Shown piece after piece: positions 17,144 to 28,044 of a DNA stretch of 64,000 bases. The stretch is taken from positions 1,413,001 through 1,477,000 of the forward strand of contig NZ_CP011039.1 of the NCBI RefSeq assembly GCF_000238255.3, given 5' to 3'. The position numbers were made by a program, and so were the translations under genes. Position 1 is the first letter of the stretch; each line of letters begins with the position of its first letter. The notes beneath the pieces are model-generated. The model made no database searches. It had not been told where the DNA came from and worked only from the letters and a program-made list of their open reading frames with translations. This DNA comes from Pseudoalteromonas spongiae UST010723-006. Lineage in GTDB: Bacteria > Pseudomonadota > Gammaproteobacteria > Enterobacterales > Alteromonadaceae.

Positions 17144-18805
17144 TTAGCTGCCGGTGAACGGCACGTTCTCGATAACTTCTAACGACTGATTAAGTGCCTC
17201 AAGTCGTGTATTTACAAAACGCTCTTTACCGATTAATTCATCAATGCCAAGCCTTTCAAGTTGATGTTTAGCATCATTATTTGGGCAATATAAAAAGACT
17301 TCACAGCGTGCTTCTATAGCATCTTTAATGGCATTTTCTAAGGCGAGGCCAACGGTCATATCGATCATTGGTACATCACTTAAATCTAGGATCATCGCTT
17401 TGTACTTATGTACAGAAGAATGCTGACGAGAAATCGCTTTAGATACACTGAAAATCATTGGACCCGACAAGTAAAAGAACAGAATATTGCCTTTTGCTTT
17501 GTCTAAAATTGCGCGCTCTTGTTTATTTAACGGTACATCATCGTCATCAGCATCACTAATAGCTTTGACTTGTTTTGCCTGCTCACGACTTAATCGTTCA
17601 ATCACGATGATATTTGAGATAAATACACCCAAACCAACCGCAATAAGTAAGTCAACAAAAACAGTTAATAGCATTACCGCATACATAATCGCGGTTTGCT
17701 GCATGCTGGCTTTGTGTGCGCGCTGCAAAAAACTCCAATCGAGAATCGAGATACCAACATACAGCGCGATACCTGCAAGCACCGCCATTGGAATTGGCTC
17801 AATTAAACTGCCCGCAACTAATACCACAAGCATCAAAATAACGGCGCGAATAATTGCCGCGGCAGGAGATCGAGAACCCACTTGAATACTTACAACTGTG
17901 CCCATGGTTGCGCCTGCGCCCGGCAGTGCGCCAAATAAACCTGAGATCATGTTAGCAATACCTTGACCTTTTAGTTCTTTATTTGAATCGTGTTCTTGAC
18001 GCGTTAATGAATCCGAGATTACGGCAGTCAACAGGGTATCAATACAACCAAGTGTGCCAAGTACCATGGCCTCAATGATCATGGTAACGAATTGGTCGGC
18101 GGTAAATGTCGGGAATACTAAATTAGGTAATCCAGTTGGAATTTCACCGATACGGCGAATCGATTCATCGCTAAATAAAATTACGGAAACAAGCGTAATT
18201 GCGATAAGTGCAACGAGTTGAGCGGGGATATATTTACGGTATTTCTTTGGGAAGTAAAATAAGATACCGAGCGTTGCAAGACCTAAAAATAATTCTGAAA
18301 AGTGAAGATTGAAAATTAAACTGGGGAGTTCAGTCAGCGTGCCGACTACGCCACCAGATGGCGTTTGATGGCCTAAAAGTGGTGCTAATTGTAAGATAAT
18401 TAAAATAACACCAATGCCTGACATAAAACCGGAGATAACACTGTAAGGCATTAAGGTAACGTATTTACCCAGTTTTAATGAACCAAGTAAAAATTGAAAT
18501 GCGCCGGCCATCATCACCACGGTAAAGGCCATTGCCATGCCTTGCTCTGGATGTTTGGCCATCATTGCAGTGAGTACTGCGGTCATTATCACGGTCATCG
18601 GACCGGTCGGCTCAGAAATGAGCGAGTTAGAACCACCAAACAGTGCAGCGAATAAGCCCACTAAAATAGCGCCCCAGATACCGGCTTCGGCACCCGCGCC
18701 TGACGCCACACCAAAGGCTAGGGCAAGTGGTAGTGAGATAATTGCAGTAGTGACACCACCAAATAAGTCACCACGGAGTTGAAAGTGCTTAAATCGCTCG
18801 AACAA
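17144..18805 (-). CDS. SulP-family anion transporter with STAS domain
   Basis: A 553-residue inner-membrane transporter. Residues 1 to about 400 are hydrophobic helices with the SulP features SLPLALAFGVASGAGAEAGIWGA, GGSNSLISEPTGPMTVIM and the SLTRQEHDSNKELKGQGIAN segment. The STAS domain (about 440-545) includes IFFYL-like ILFFYLSGPMIF and AMILDLSDVPMIDMTVGLAL. The family moves sulfate, bicarbonate or other anions, often with sodium; the substrate cannot be read here. The best start is a TTG at 18805 with no clear ribosome site, so the start is uncertain by a few codons. Gap upstream (18806-18998) is shared with divergent lolC. Confidence 0.9.
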   Translation of the reverse strand: MFERFKHFQLRGDLFGGVTTAIISLPLALAFGVASGAGAEAGIWGAILVGLFAALFGGSNSLISEPTGPMTVIMTAVLTAMMAKHPEQGMAMAFTVVMMAGAFQFLLGSLKLGKYVTLMPYSVISGFMSGIGVILIILQLAPLLGHQTPSGGVVGTLTELPSLIFNLHFSELFLGLATLGILFYFPKKYRKYIPAQLVALIAITLVSVILFSDESIRRIGEIPTGLPNLVFPTFTADQFVTMIIEAMVLGTLGCIDTLLTAVISDSLTRQEHDSNKELKGQGIANMISGLFGALPGAGATMGTVVSIQVGSRSPAAAIIRAVILMLVVLVAGSLIEPIPMAVLAGIALYVGISILDWSFLQRAHKASMQQTAIMYAVMLLTVFVDLLIAVGLGVFISNIIVIERLSREQAKQVKAISDADDDDVPLNKQERAILDKAKGNILFFYLSGPMIFSVSKAISRQHSSVHKYKAMILDLSDVPMIDMTVGLALENAIKDAIEARCEVFLYCPNNDAKHQLERLGIDELIGKERFVNTRLEALNQSLEVIENVPFTGS

Positions 18806-18998
18806 AAGGCATACCCCTATATTGCAGACGCGGTATTCTACCTAGACTGTTTAAATAGTTACAGTAGCTTAGCTGGAATTATGGCAAAAATTTCACTGAT
18901 CAGATCTGTTATTCTGAGATTGCCTAGAAAATAATACACTTCTTATTAATAAGTGTTAAACTTCCAAAAAATTACACTTATTAAACAATCAGTAATCT

Positions 18999-20195
18999 AT
19001 GTTTCAGCCAGTTAGTTTGTTTATTGGCATGCGCTATGCGAAATTAGCCAAGGGCAACGGCTTTATCTCCTTTATTTCATTTTTCTCTATCGCGGGTATT
19101 ACGCTTGGTATTATTGCGTTAATTTGTGTGACCAGCGTAATGAACGGGTTTGAGAACCGACTTAAGCAATCTATGCTTCAAATTACGCCGCATTTATCTG
19201 TTGCACTACCTGATAAGCAAAACCACCCCTTATATCAAACCTTGGCAACACATTCAGATGTTACCTCAATATCACGTTTTAAAAGCAGTGAAGGGTTGGT
19301 TGTGTCAAATACTAAATTATTAGCGGCAAAAATTTATGGCATAGATGATAGCCAAGACACGCCTTTGACAGCCATGCTTAATAGTGAAACCGTTAAACAA
19401 TTGGCGAACACTAAATATTCGGTAGCGATTACGCGGCGCTTAGCAACAGAGCTTAATGTTTTTGTCGGCGATAAAATTCGCTTAATGCTACCGAGTGTCA
19501 CTACCTTTACCCCAGTTGGACGTATGCCATCGCAACGTTTATTTACCGTTGCAGTACTGCTTGATAACAGCGCGTTTCACAGTCAGGTAATTTTAACGAG
19601 TACATCAAACTTATTAAGACTTAATCGTATAAAACCATCGAGTTTTGACGAATTTGCACTGTATTTAACCGATCCATTTAAATTAGATGACCTAATTAAT
19701 GACATGCCAGAGCTGAAAACGCTGAAGGTAGCAGATTGGAAAGATACCCAAGGTTCGCTCTTTTCTGCAGTGGCAATGGAAAAGCGCATTATGAGTTTAT
19801 TACTTGGACTGATTATTTTAGTTGCGGTATTTAATATTCTCTCGGCTTTGACCATGATGGTATCTGAAAAACAGTCTGAAATTGCTATTTTACAAACCTT
19901 AGGTTTAACACCCAACGGTGTGTTACAGGTATTTATGGTACAAGGTTTATACAATGGCTTAGTTGGCAGTGTACTTGGGGTATTACTTGGTCTAGCTGTT
20001 GCACTAAACATTAATGAAATATTAGCACTGATTGGCATTCAAATTATTGCAGGTATGCAGTTACCGGTCGATGTCTCTTGGTTACAAGTAGGTGTGATCT
20101 TTACGTTAAGTATTGCGATGAGCTATTTAGCCACTTTTTATCCCGCTAGACGCGCTGCGAAATTAGCACCAGCACAGGTTTTACGATATGAATAA
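18999..20195 (+). CDS. lolC: lipoprotein-releasing ABC transporter permease LolC
   Basis: LolC is one of the two membrane subunits of LolCDE, which extracts outer-membrane lipoproteins from the inner membrane and hands them to LolA. The 398-residue protein has a first helix after the N-terminal amphipathic stretch (FIGMRYAKLAKGNGFISFISFFSIAGITLGIIAL), a periplasmic domain (about 50-260) with the LolC hook-like segment TPVGRMPSQRLFTVA that docks LolA, and three C-terminal helices with the FtsX motif. The start follows a gap with no clear terminator. Its 3' end overlaps lolD by eight bases. Confidence 0.95.
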   Translation: MFQPVSLFIGMRYAKLAKGNGFISFISFFSIAGITLGIIALICVTSVMNGFENRLKQSMLQITPHLSVALPDKQNHPLYQTLATHSDVTSISRFKSSEGLVVSNTKLLAAKIYGIDDSQDTPLTAMLNSETVKQLANTKYSVAITRRLATELNVFVGDKIRLMLPSVTTFTPVGRMPSQRLFTVAVLLDNSAFHSQVILTSTSNLLRLNRIKPSSFDEFALYLTDPFKLDDLINDMPELKTLKVADWKDTQGSLFSAVAMEKRIMSLLLGLIILVAVFNILSALTMMVSEKQSEIAILQTLGLTPNGVLQVFMVQGLYNGLVGSVLGVLLGLAVALNINEILALIGIQIIAGMQLPVDVSWLQVGVIFTLSIAMSYLATFYPARRAAKLAPAQVLRYE

Positions 20196-20871
20196 TCACC
20201 TAGTAGTAAAATGTGAACACCTCGCTAAGTCTTATCAAGATGGCGATGTTAAAGTTGATATTTTAGATGATTTAAATTTAACCCTCGAAGCGGGCACAAC
20301 ACTTGCCATTGTTGGCAGCTCAGGTTCGGGAAAAAGTACGCTATTACATTTGCTTGGTACATTAGATAAGCCTAATAGCGGTAAAATCGAAATAAAAGGT
20401 GTCGATACAACGACGCTTAATCGCAAGCAGCAAGCCGATTTTCGTAATAAGCACATTGGTTTTATATATCAATTTCACCATTTACTGATGGAGTTTAGTG
20501 CGCTTGAAAATGTAATGCTGCCGCTATTGATTGGGGGAATGGCAAAATCAGACGCCAAAATCCAAGCAAGTGAAATGCTCGAAAACGTGGGATTAAGTCA
20601 TCGAATTACGCATAAACCGGATCAACTCTCGGGTGGTGAACGTCAGCGTGTTGCCATTGCCCGTGCGCTTATCACCAAACCTGCATTAGTGCTTGCTGAT
20701 GAACCGACAGGTAACCTTGATAAAGATAATGGCGAGAACATATACGAACTGATTAACCAGTTAAAAACCACCCACAATACTGCGTTTATTGTGGTGACCC
20801 ATGATTTAGAGTTAGCGGCAAAGCTTGATAAAGCCATGTTTATTAAACAGGGAAAGTTGGTTAGCCAATGA
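20188..20871 (+). CDS. lolD: lipoprotein-releasing ABC transporter ATPase LolD
   Basis: The 227-residue ATPase of LolCDE. Walker A is GSSGSGKST, the signature is LSGGERQRVAIARAL, and Walker B is ALVLADEPTGNLD, followed by the switch histidine in VVTHD. FIYQFHHLLMEFSALENVMLPLLI is the Q-loop region typical of LolD. The gene starts inside the end of lolC and overlaps lolE by four bases (ATGA), so all three subunits are translationally coupled. Confidence 0.97.
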   Translation: MNNHLVVKCEHLAKSYQDGDVKVDILDDLNLTLEAGTTLAIVGSSGSGKSTLLHLLGTLDKPNSGKIEIKGVDTTTLNRKQQADFRNKHIGFIYQFHHLLMEFSALENVMLPLLIGGMAKSDAKIQASEMLENVGLSHRITHKPDQLSGGERQRVAIARALITKPALVLADEPTGNLDKDNGENIYELINQLKTTHNTAFIVVTHDLELAAKLDKAMFIKQGKLVSQ

Positions 20872-22094
20872 GTTTAAGTGTTTATTTAGTTAAAGGCTTT
20901 CGACGCGGCAAAGGCGATACCACGGTTAGTGGCTTTTTTAGTAAGTCATCAACAATTGGTATTTCACTTGGTGTGGCGGTGCTTATTTTGGCGCTATCGG
21001 TGATTAACGGCTTTGAAGTTGCACTAAAAGAGCGCTTATTAAGCGTTATTCCACATATTGAGTATTATGCGCCAGCAAAACCGCTGGATAATTTCGCTTC
21101 TCATCAAGAAAAACTACTCAGTCACCCAGAAGCGGTCGCAGTTGCCCCTTATATTAAGCTAAATGCAATGGTGTCGCACAAAGGTAAAATGCATGGCGTG
21201 CTATTAAAAGGCGTCGATCCAGAGTTAGACGCGACCGTGTCAGACAGCGCTAAGTACATTTCCCCTAAAAGCAGCGTTAATCTTGAAAAGGGTGAGCTTA
21301 TTCTCGGTAAGGCTCTGGCAAATAAGTTACAGCTGGAAATTGGCGATATGGTATCTGTGTTACTGCCAGAGCCGGGCACTCAATCGCTCGCGAGTATTAA
21401 GCGAATTAATTTAAGCTTAGTTGGCACCATTAATTTAGGTGGTCAACTTGATATGAATTTTGGCCAAATTACATTAAGCCAAGCGCAACAGCTAAAAAAT
21501 GTGAGCAATACCCAGTTTGATGGGCTGCAAGTTAAGATACGTGATGTATTTAATGTGCGAAACAGTGCGCTTGCGATAGGTCAAAAATTAGATGAATTGG
21601 TGTATATCGAAACCTGGTACCGTAGTCAGGGCAATTTGTATCAAGATATACAAATGGTGCGCTTAATTGTTTACATCACGGTGTTTTTAATTGTTGCTGT
21701 TGCCAGCTTTAATATTGTCTCTACCTTGATTATGGAAGTGAAAGAAAAGAGCGCGAGTATTGCGATTTTAAAAACCATGGGTGCAACCGATGGCACAATT
21801 GTGCGCTGCTTTTTACTGCAAGGTATTCATCAGGCGGCAATAGGGTTAGGTATTGGCTTGATTCTAGGCATTATTTTATCGCTGACAGTAAGCGATATTT
21901 ATTTATTAATAAGTGAATTGCTAGGCAAAAATGTGTTGTCTGGTGTTTACTTTATAGACTATCTACCAAGTCAGCTTAACGTAAACGATTTACTGATCAC
22001 CACGGTGATTACGTTTACAATGGCGATAATTGCGTGCATTTATCCAGCAGTTAAAGCCAGCAAAACGGACCCTGCAAAAATACTAGGACATTAA
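20868..22094 (+). CDS. lolE: lipoprotein-releasing ABC transporter permease LolE
   Basis: The second membrane subunit of LolCDE, 408 residues. The first helix lies in TIGISLGVAVLILALSVINGFE, followed by a periplasmic domain (about 45-265) and three C-terminal helices with VASFNIVSTLIMEVKEKSASIAILKTMGA, the coupling region to LolD. It lacks the hook segment seen in LolC, which separates the paralogues. LolE holds the lipoprotein binding site in E. coli. gltS begins at the base after its stop. Confidence 0.95.
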   Translation: MSLSVYLVKGFRRGKGDTTVSGFFSKSSTIGISLGVAVLILALSVINGFEVALKERLLSVIPHIEYYAPAKPLDNFASHQEKLLSHPEAVAVAPYIKLNAMVSHKGKMHGVLLKGVDPELDATVSDSAKYISPKSSVNLEKGELILGKALANKLQLEIGDMVSVLLPEPGTQSLASIKRINLSLVGTINLGGQLDMNFGQITLSQAQQLKNVSNTQFDGLQVKIRDVFNVRNSALAIGQKLDELVYIETWYRSQGNLYQDIQMVRLIVYITVFLIVAVASFNIVSTLIMEVKEKSASIAILKTMGATDGTIVRCFLLQGIHQAAIGLGIGLILGIILSLTVSDIYLLISELLGKNVLSGVYFIDYLPSQLNVNDLLITTVITFTMAIIACIYPAVKASKTDPAKILGH

Positions 22095-23300
22095 ATGCTG
22101 ATAGATGAACGGCTTACCTTAATGGCGGCAATACTGGTTTACTTTTTAGGTAAATGGTTAAACCGTCGTTATAAGCCGTTACAAAGCTTTAATATTCCAG
22201 AAGCCGTTACCGGCGGCATTGTTGCCTCAAGTTTAGCGGCTTTGTCGTTTTATGTTTTCAATACTGAAATCACATTCTCACTTCAACAGCGCGATGTGCT
22301 ACTCATCATTTTCTTTACCACGATTGGCTTAAATGCACAGTTAGATAGCCTAATAAAAGGCGGTAAAAGCTTAATGATTCTATTACTACTGGCAGTCGGC
22401 TTTTTAATCTTACAAAACCTTGTTGGGATTGGTGTATTTACCTCGTTTGGCATGCCACCGGTGAGCGGATTGCTAGGTGGCTCGATTTCATTAAGCGGTG
22501 GGCATGGCACGGCAATCGCCTGGTCGCCATTTTTTAGTGAGCAGTATCAGATTGAAGGGGCGTTGGAACTCGCTTTGGCGTGCGCGACATTTGGCTTAAT
22601 TTTTGGTGGTGTGCTTGGTGGTCCTATCGCGAAGTTCATAATAGAGAAACACCAGTTAAAACAAACGGTTTATTCTGCTAAGCCACTGAAAGTTGGGGTT
22701 TCCCATGACAATGCGAAATTTGCAAGTGTTAACATAGATCAGTTTCTGATCAGTATCTTTGTTATTTTACTGGCAATTGGACTAGGTAATCGTATTGAAG
22801 CCGCATTAGTTTATTTTGATTTTGAATTACCATTTTTTGTATGTTGTCTGTTTGCCGGCATCATTATTAGTAACACGGTACCACGCTTAATATCAGTCAA
22901 GCTTTGGCCTACCAATAGTGCGTCGTTGTCGTTTATTTCCGATGTCTGCTTAGGGCTATTTTTAGCAATGTCGTTAATGAGTATTAAGATTTGGACATTG
23001 ACGAGTTTAGCAATGCCATTTGTTGTGTTACTTGTTTTTCAAGTGTTGGCGACAATACTCTATAGCACCTATGTTGTGTTTCCTAGTCTAGGTAAGAACT
23101 ACGATGCAGCGGTAATGGCTTCTGGCTATGCTGGGTTGACCTTAGGCGCGACACCAACAGCAATTGCTAATATGACGGCGGTTACGCAACATTATTCGCC
23201 TTCAGCTAAAGCATTTATTGTTGTACCTTTGGTTGGCGCATTCTTTATTGATATTGTAAATGCGTTGGTGATTAATCAATTTATTAGTTGGCTGGGATGA
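22095..23300 (+). CDS. gltS: sodium/glutamate symporter
   Basis: A 401-residue integral membrane protein of the GltS (ESS) family that imports glutamate with sodium. Characteristic segments are FNIPEAVTGGIVASSLAALS, FFTTIGLNAQL, LLGGSISLSGGHGTAIAW and the second repeat GYAGLTLGATPTAIANMTAVTQHYSPSAKAFIVVPLVGAFFIDI. The two inverted structural repeats end in these pore loops. It starts directly after the lolE stop, with AGGA as ribosome site, and is probably read through from lolCDE. This association is not obviously functional. Confidence 0.95.
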   Translation: MLIDERLTLMAAILVYFLGKWLNRRYKPLQSFNIPEAVTGGIVASSLAALSFYVFNTEITFSLQQRDVLLIIFFTTIGLNAQLDSLIKGGKSLMILLLLAVGFLILQNLVGIGVFTSFGMPPVSGLLGGSISLSGGHGTAIAWSPFFSEQYQIEGALELALACATFGLIFGGVLGGPIAKFIIEKHQLKQTVYSAKPLKVGVSHDNAKFASVNIDQFLISIFVILLAIGLGNRIEAALVYFDFELPFFVCCLFAGIIISNTVPRLISVKLWPTNSASLSFISDVCLGLFLAMSLMSIKIWTLTSLAMPFVVLLVFQVLATILYSTYVVFPSLGKNYDAAVMASGYAGLTLGATPTAIANMTAVTQHYSPSAKAFIVVPLVGAFFIDIVNALVINQFISWLG

Positions 23301-23301
23301 T

Positions 23302-23832
23302 ATGAATTATCAAGATATATATGACTTTTGGTTTACGGAATTAACGCCAAATGATTGGTTTTCAGTCAATGACGCGCTAGATAAAACAATCGACAATAAA
23401 TTTAAGATTATTCTTGATGCAGCGATTGCAGGTGAATTACATCATTGGCGACACACTGCGATGGGTTCGCTGTGTGAGATAATAGTGCTCGATCAGTTTT
23501 CACGGAACATTTATCGAGGCCAAGCTCAGGCGTTTCGCCAAGATCCGTTGGCGCTAGCTTTGGCGCAAACAGCAATTGATAAGGGCTTTGATAAGCAACT
23601 TAATGAAACTGAGGTCGGGTTTTTGTACTTACCATTTATGCACAGCGAAAGCGCGAAAATTCATGAATTGGCGATGATGCTGTATAAAGATCATCCTAGT
23701 TATGAATTTGAAGCGGCGCATAAGGCAATAATCGACCAGTTTGGGCGTTATCCACACCGCAACGCTATATTAGGGCGCAAATCGACTGAGCAAGAGTTAA
23801 CATTTTTGACACAACCAAATTCATCTTTTTAA
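23302..23832 (+). CDS. DUF924-family protein
   Basis: A 176-residue protein of the DUF924 family, TPR-like in fold. Family landmarks seen are the opening IYDFWFTELTPNDWFSVN, LCEIIVLDQFSRNIYRG with the LDQFxRN motif, VGFLYLPFMHSES, and FGRYPHRNAILGRKSTEQELTFL at the end. No biochemical role is established for the family. It begins one base after gltS and likely closes that transcript. Confidence 0.9.
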   Translation: MNYQDIYDFWFTELTPNDWFSVNDALDKTIDNKFKIILDAAIAGELHHWRHTAMGSLCEIIVLDQFSRNIYRGQAQAFRQDPLALALAQTAIDKGFDKQLNETEVGFLYLPFMHSESAKIHELAMMLYKDHPSYEFEAAHKAIIDQFGRYPHRNAILGRKSTEQELTFLTQPNSSF

Positions 23833-23900
23833 CGTTACATCTTGCTTTGCAAAGGGTGACACAGTACAGTGATGAAATTGAAATTTTCTAAAGATGTATT

Positions 23901-24341
23901 ATGGAAAACCAAGAACAAAAACCACAACCAACTCAAGCAGAAATTCAAGCTGCTCAAAATCAATGGATCCGCTCTACACTTGATCGCGCTAATAAACATT
24001 TAGCTGAAAAAGGCGTTATTCCAAAGACGATTCTAGATAAAGAAAGCCGTTATATTGCGCCTATGTGTGCAATTTGGAAAATCAAAAGTCAACAAGGCAA
24101 AACATATTGGGTTGTATCTGGCAATTTACCGACAGATCACGTTGAGGTGACTGCGGCAACCAATGCCCGTGACGCACTTCGCCATTTTTCGTTTCAATGG
24201 CAATTAAAAGCAGACCAGCTCGCAAAAAATAGTGCAGGTGACAAAGCGCAAATCGATTTTGCTAACTTGCTTGTGAACCGTGCTGAAGGTCTGTATGACT
24301 TATACAGCAATGAAAAACTTTGGACTAATGAACCAAAGTAA
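23901..24341 (+). CDS. DUF4826-family protein
   Basis: A 146-residue soluble protein. It has a glutamine-rich start (MENQEQKPQPTQAEIQAAQ), then ESRYIAPMCAIWKIKSQQGKTYWVVSGNLPTDHV and ARDALRHFSFQWQLKADQL, and ends with LYDLYSNEKLWTNEPK, features I associate with DUF4826 of marine gammaproteobacteria. Function is unknown. Its last 17 bases overlap the tail of the acetyltransferase gene on the other strand. Confidence 0.8.
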   Translation: MENQEQKPQPTQAEIQAAQNQWIRSTLDRANKHLAEKGVIPKTILDKESRYIAPMCAIWKIKSQQGKTYWVVSGNLPTDHVEVTAATNARDALRHFSFQWQLKADQLAKNSAGDKAQIDFANLLVNRAEGLYDLYSNEKLWTNEPK

Positions 24342-24783
24342 AGGGTTTAGGATCAAAACGCGATAACGGACACGATAATCGTTGTCGCGCTATTCCAGCC
24401 TCCATAAACACATTGCCTTGTTCGGCATAACCGCATCGCTTAAATTTTTCTTTCTCAACAATATTACAATTGAAACTTAGTTCTTCGGCACCTAATTCTT
24501 TTGCACACAGCGCAATTTGCTCAAACATTAGATTATAAAACTCATGAGTTCGGTAAGCTTGCAGCACAGCAACGCGGCCAATTTCACCTTGTTGCGTTAT
24601 TCTTGCGGTTGCTATGCTGTTACCTTGATGATCAAACCCAAGCAGATGCTGACAACTTAAATCGCACTTATCAAATTCAACGTCTTTTGGGATATGGTAT
24701 TCATAAACAAATACTTTTTCCCTCACTTGTTTGAGTTCGTTACGCTTTTCTCGCCATGTGACCTGTTTAAATGTGAAGCTCAT
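24325..24783 (-). CDS. GNAT-family N-acetyltransferase
   Basis: A 152-residue GNAT-type enzyme. Segments FDHQGNSIATARITQQGEIGRVAVLQAYRTHEF and LSFNCNIVEKEKFKRCGYAEQGNVFMEAGI give the typical strand 4 / acetyl-CoA loop / final strand layout. The opening with REKVFVYEYHIPKDVEFD resembles the ElaA/YjcF-like subgroup. I chose the ATG at 24783 because AGAGG lies five bases upstream; longer frames overlap roxA. Substrate unknown. It follows roxA by 11 bases on the same strand. Confidence 0.8.
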   Translation of the reverse strand: MSFTFKQVTWREKRNELKQVREKVFVYEYHIPKDVEFDKCDLSCQHLLGFDHQGNSIATARITQQGEIGRVAVLQAYRTHEFYNLMFEQIALCAKELGAEELSFNCNIVEKEKFKRCGYAEQGNVFMEAGIARQRLSCPLSRFDPKPFTLVH

Positions 24784-24794
24784 CATTTCCTCTA

Positions 24795-25964
24795 CTAATC
24801 GAAATACCAATAGCCCTCATTTAAAAGATTAGTAAAGTTTTGCATAAAGTGTGAACAAGTTGTGGAACTTTTAATCTGATCGGATGTCACTGTTACGTTT
24901 TGGCAAAGTGTTTCCACCCATGAAAGGCACGAAAGTGGTAGGGTAAGTACATCACCGTTTACTGCAAACAACACATTGCTTTCTGTTGATAAATAAAAGC
25001 AGCGAAGACCACCTAGGCGATGAATTTCAATATCTTGGTTTAGTAATTCAAGTACATAACTTGGATCGTATTCATCTTCAAGCGGCGCTAAATCGAGATC
25101 GTGTTTTGCTTCACTCAGACTTTGTAACAACCATAAATTAAAATCTTGATTGTTATTAAGTGCATCTAGCATTTGTTGTTTAACATCTGCGACTTCATTT
25201 GCTAAAAACTCACCGGGGTTATTACGTAATTGAAGCGTTGGATCACTGTAACGTGTATTACCCGAATCGTTATCAATGAGGTAATCTGAAAATGACGACA
25301 ATAATTCGCGCTGATTTGGCGCTCTAAAGCCAACTGAATAGTTCATGGCGTTTTCGACTGCGTAACCTTCGTGAGGGCAGCCAGGTGGAATATATAAAAT
25401 ATCGCCTGGTTCAAGTACTTCATCAATACAGGCATCAAACCCGTCAATTTGCAGCAGATCTTTACACGGAATAACTTCATTGAAGGTTTGCTTAGATTCG
25501 CCAACGCGCCAATGTCGTTTACCTTGGCCTTGAATAATAAATACATCGTATTGGTCTAGGTGAGGCCCAACGCCGCCATCGGGCGTAGAGAAGCTGATCA
25601 TCAAATCATCAATACGCCAGTTTGGAATAAAGCGAAACGGCTCGATTAACTCGGCAGCCTCAGGATGCCAGTGGTCAACGGCTTGCACAAGAAGTGTGCT
25701 GTTTTTTGGTGTTAATAATTCGAAATCTTCAAACGGGCCGTGGTGTGCTTGCCATTCATTGTTGTGATTAGAAATGAGACGCGACTCAATGCATTCCTCC
25801 ATCGCAAGGCCTGCAAGTTCATCTGGACTAATTGGATCAACAAAGTCAGCAAACCCCGACTTGATTAACGCCGGTTTTTTTTGCCAATACTCATTAATAA
25901 ATTCTTGTTGAGAGAGGGTTTTAACACCATCTGGTGTTTTGATATTGAAACTGAGTTGATACAT
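24795..25964 (-). CDS. roxA: ribosomal protein uL16 arginine 3-hydroxylase
   Basis: RoxA (YcfD) is a 2-oxoglutarate/Fe(II) oxygenase that hydroxylates an arginine of ribosomal protein L16. The 389-residue protein has the JmjC cupin with iron ligands His and Asp in VGPHLDQYDVFIIQ and His in PGCPHEGYAVEN. The preceding segment SFSTPDGGVGPH and the opening KTLSQQEFINEYWQKKPALIKSGF are typical. The C-terminal part (about 260-389) is the winged-helix region. It lies downstream of purB after a terminator, as in several relatives. Confidence 0.93.
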   Translation of the reverse strand: MYQLSFNIKTPDGVKTLSQQEFINEYWQKKPALIKSGFADFVDPISPDELAGLAMEECIESRLISNHNNEWQAHHGPFEDFELLTPKNSTLLVQAVDHWHPEAAELIEPFRFIPNWRIDDLMISFSTPDGGVGPHLDQYDVFIIQGQGKRHWRVGESKQTFNEVIPCKDLLQIDGFDACIDEVLEPGDILYIPPGCPHEGYAVENAMNYSVGFRAPNQRELLSSFSDYLIDNDSGNTRYSDPTLQLRNNPGEFLANEVADVKQQMLDALNNNQDFNLWLLQSLSEAKHDLDLAPLEDEYDPSYVLELLNQDIEIHRLGGLRCFYLSTESNVLFAVNGDVLTLPLSCLSWVETLCQNVTVTSDQIKSSTTCSHFMQNFTNLLNEGYWYFD

Positions 25965-25987
25965 AGGCGTCTCTAAAAATTGATAAT

Positions 25988-26025
25988 AAAAAAGCGAAAG
26001 ATATTAGAAATACCTTTCGCTTTTT
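25988..26025. terminator. terminator after purB
   Basis: GCGAAAG and CTTTCGC with A- and T-tracts on either side form a hairpin between roxA and purB. On the minus strand the A-run gives a U-tract, so it ends purB transcription. Confidence 0.8.
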
Positions 26026-26045
26026 ATTCAAGCTAAAACTGCTAG

Positions 26046-27437
<1,392 letters not shown>

Positions 27438-27444
27438 CTAGAGA

Positions 27445-28044
27445 TTAACAATACTGTTTTGCAATTTTGACAATTTTACCTTTGCCAAAGAAAAAGTGGC
27501 GGCGTTTACCACCAACTTGGCGCCATAATACTGCGGCGCGTATACCAGCTAACAACAGGGCGCGAATACGATGTTGCACCGATTTTTGTTGTAGCAATGC
27601 TGGTTTACCAAATACTTGAATACGTTGTCCAAGCGGACTAATTACATCTGCATAAATATCCGCAAGGCTTGCAATAATGGCGTCATCTGAAATTGATAAA
27701 TGTGCCAATCGTGTGTCGATTGAATTAATGCGTGAGCCAAGTTCATTTAATGCTTTGGGGTTTGCGTTTAAAGCACGTTCTAACTGAATTAAACCGCCAA
27801 CGTACTTTACAAGCTCAATGCTTTTATTTTGGCCTGATTCGAGTTGTTCAACAACTAATTGATAACCTTGGCGTAAATCCATATCACGAAATACATCTGA
27901 CGGTGCATCTGGATTGGTTACTAAAATACCCGAAAGTAGTTGCTGCATTTCATAATCGGTAATTGAACCGGTTTGCGCAACTTTTTGCACTGCTTTGGTA
28001 ATTTGGCACATGGCGGCAAGCGCCATAACCTGATTTTTATCCAT
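27445..28044 (-). CDS. hflD: HflD lysogenization regulator homologue
   Basis: A 199-residue all-helical protein. E. coli HflD affects lambda CII stability and lies between mnmA and purB, as here. It begins [26 protein letters not shown] and has GQRIQVFGKPALLQQKSVQHRIRALLLAGIRAAVLWRQVGG near the end, both typical. Its ATG overlaps the mnmA stop by one base. Its cellular job outside lambda biology is not well known. Confidence 0.93.
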   Translation of the reverse strand: MDKNQVMALAAMCQITKAVQKVAQTGSITDYEMQQLLSGILVTNPDAPSDVFRDMDLRQGYQLVVEQLESGQNKSIELVKYVGGLIQLERALNANPKALNELGSRINSIDTRLAHLSISDDAIIASLADIYADVISPLGQRIQVFGKPALLQQKSVQHRIRALLLAGIRAAVLWRQVGGKRRHFFFGKGKIVKIAKQYC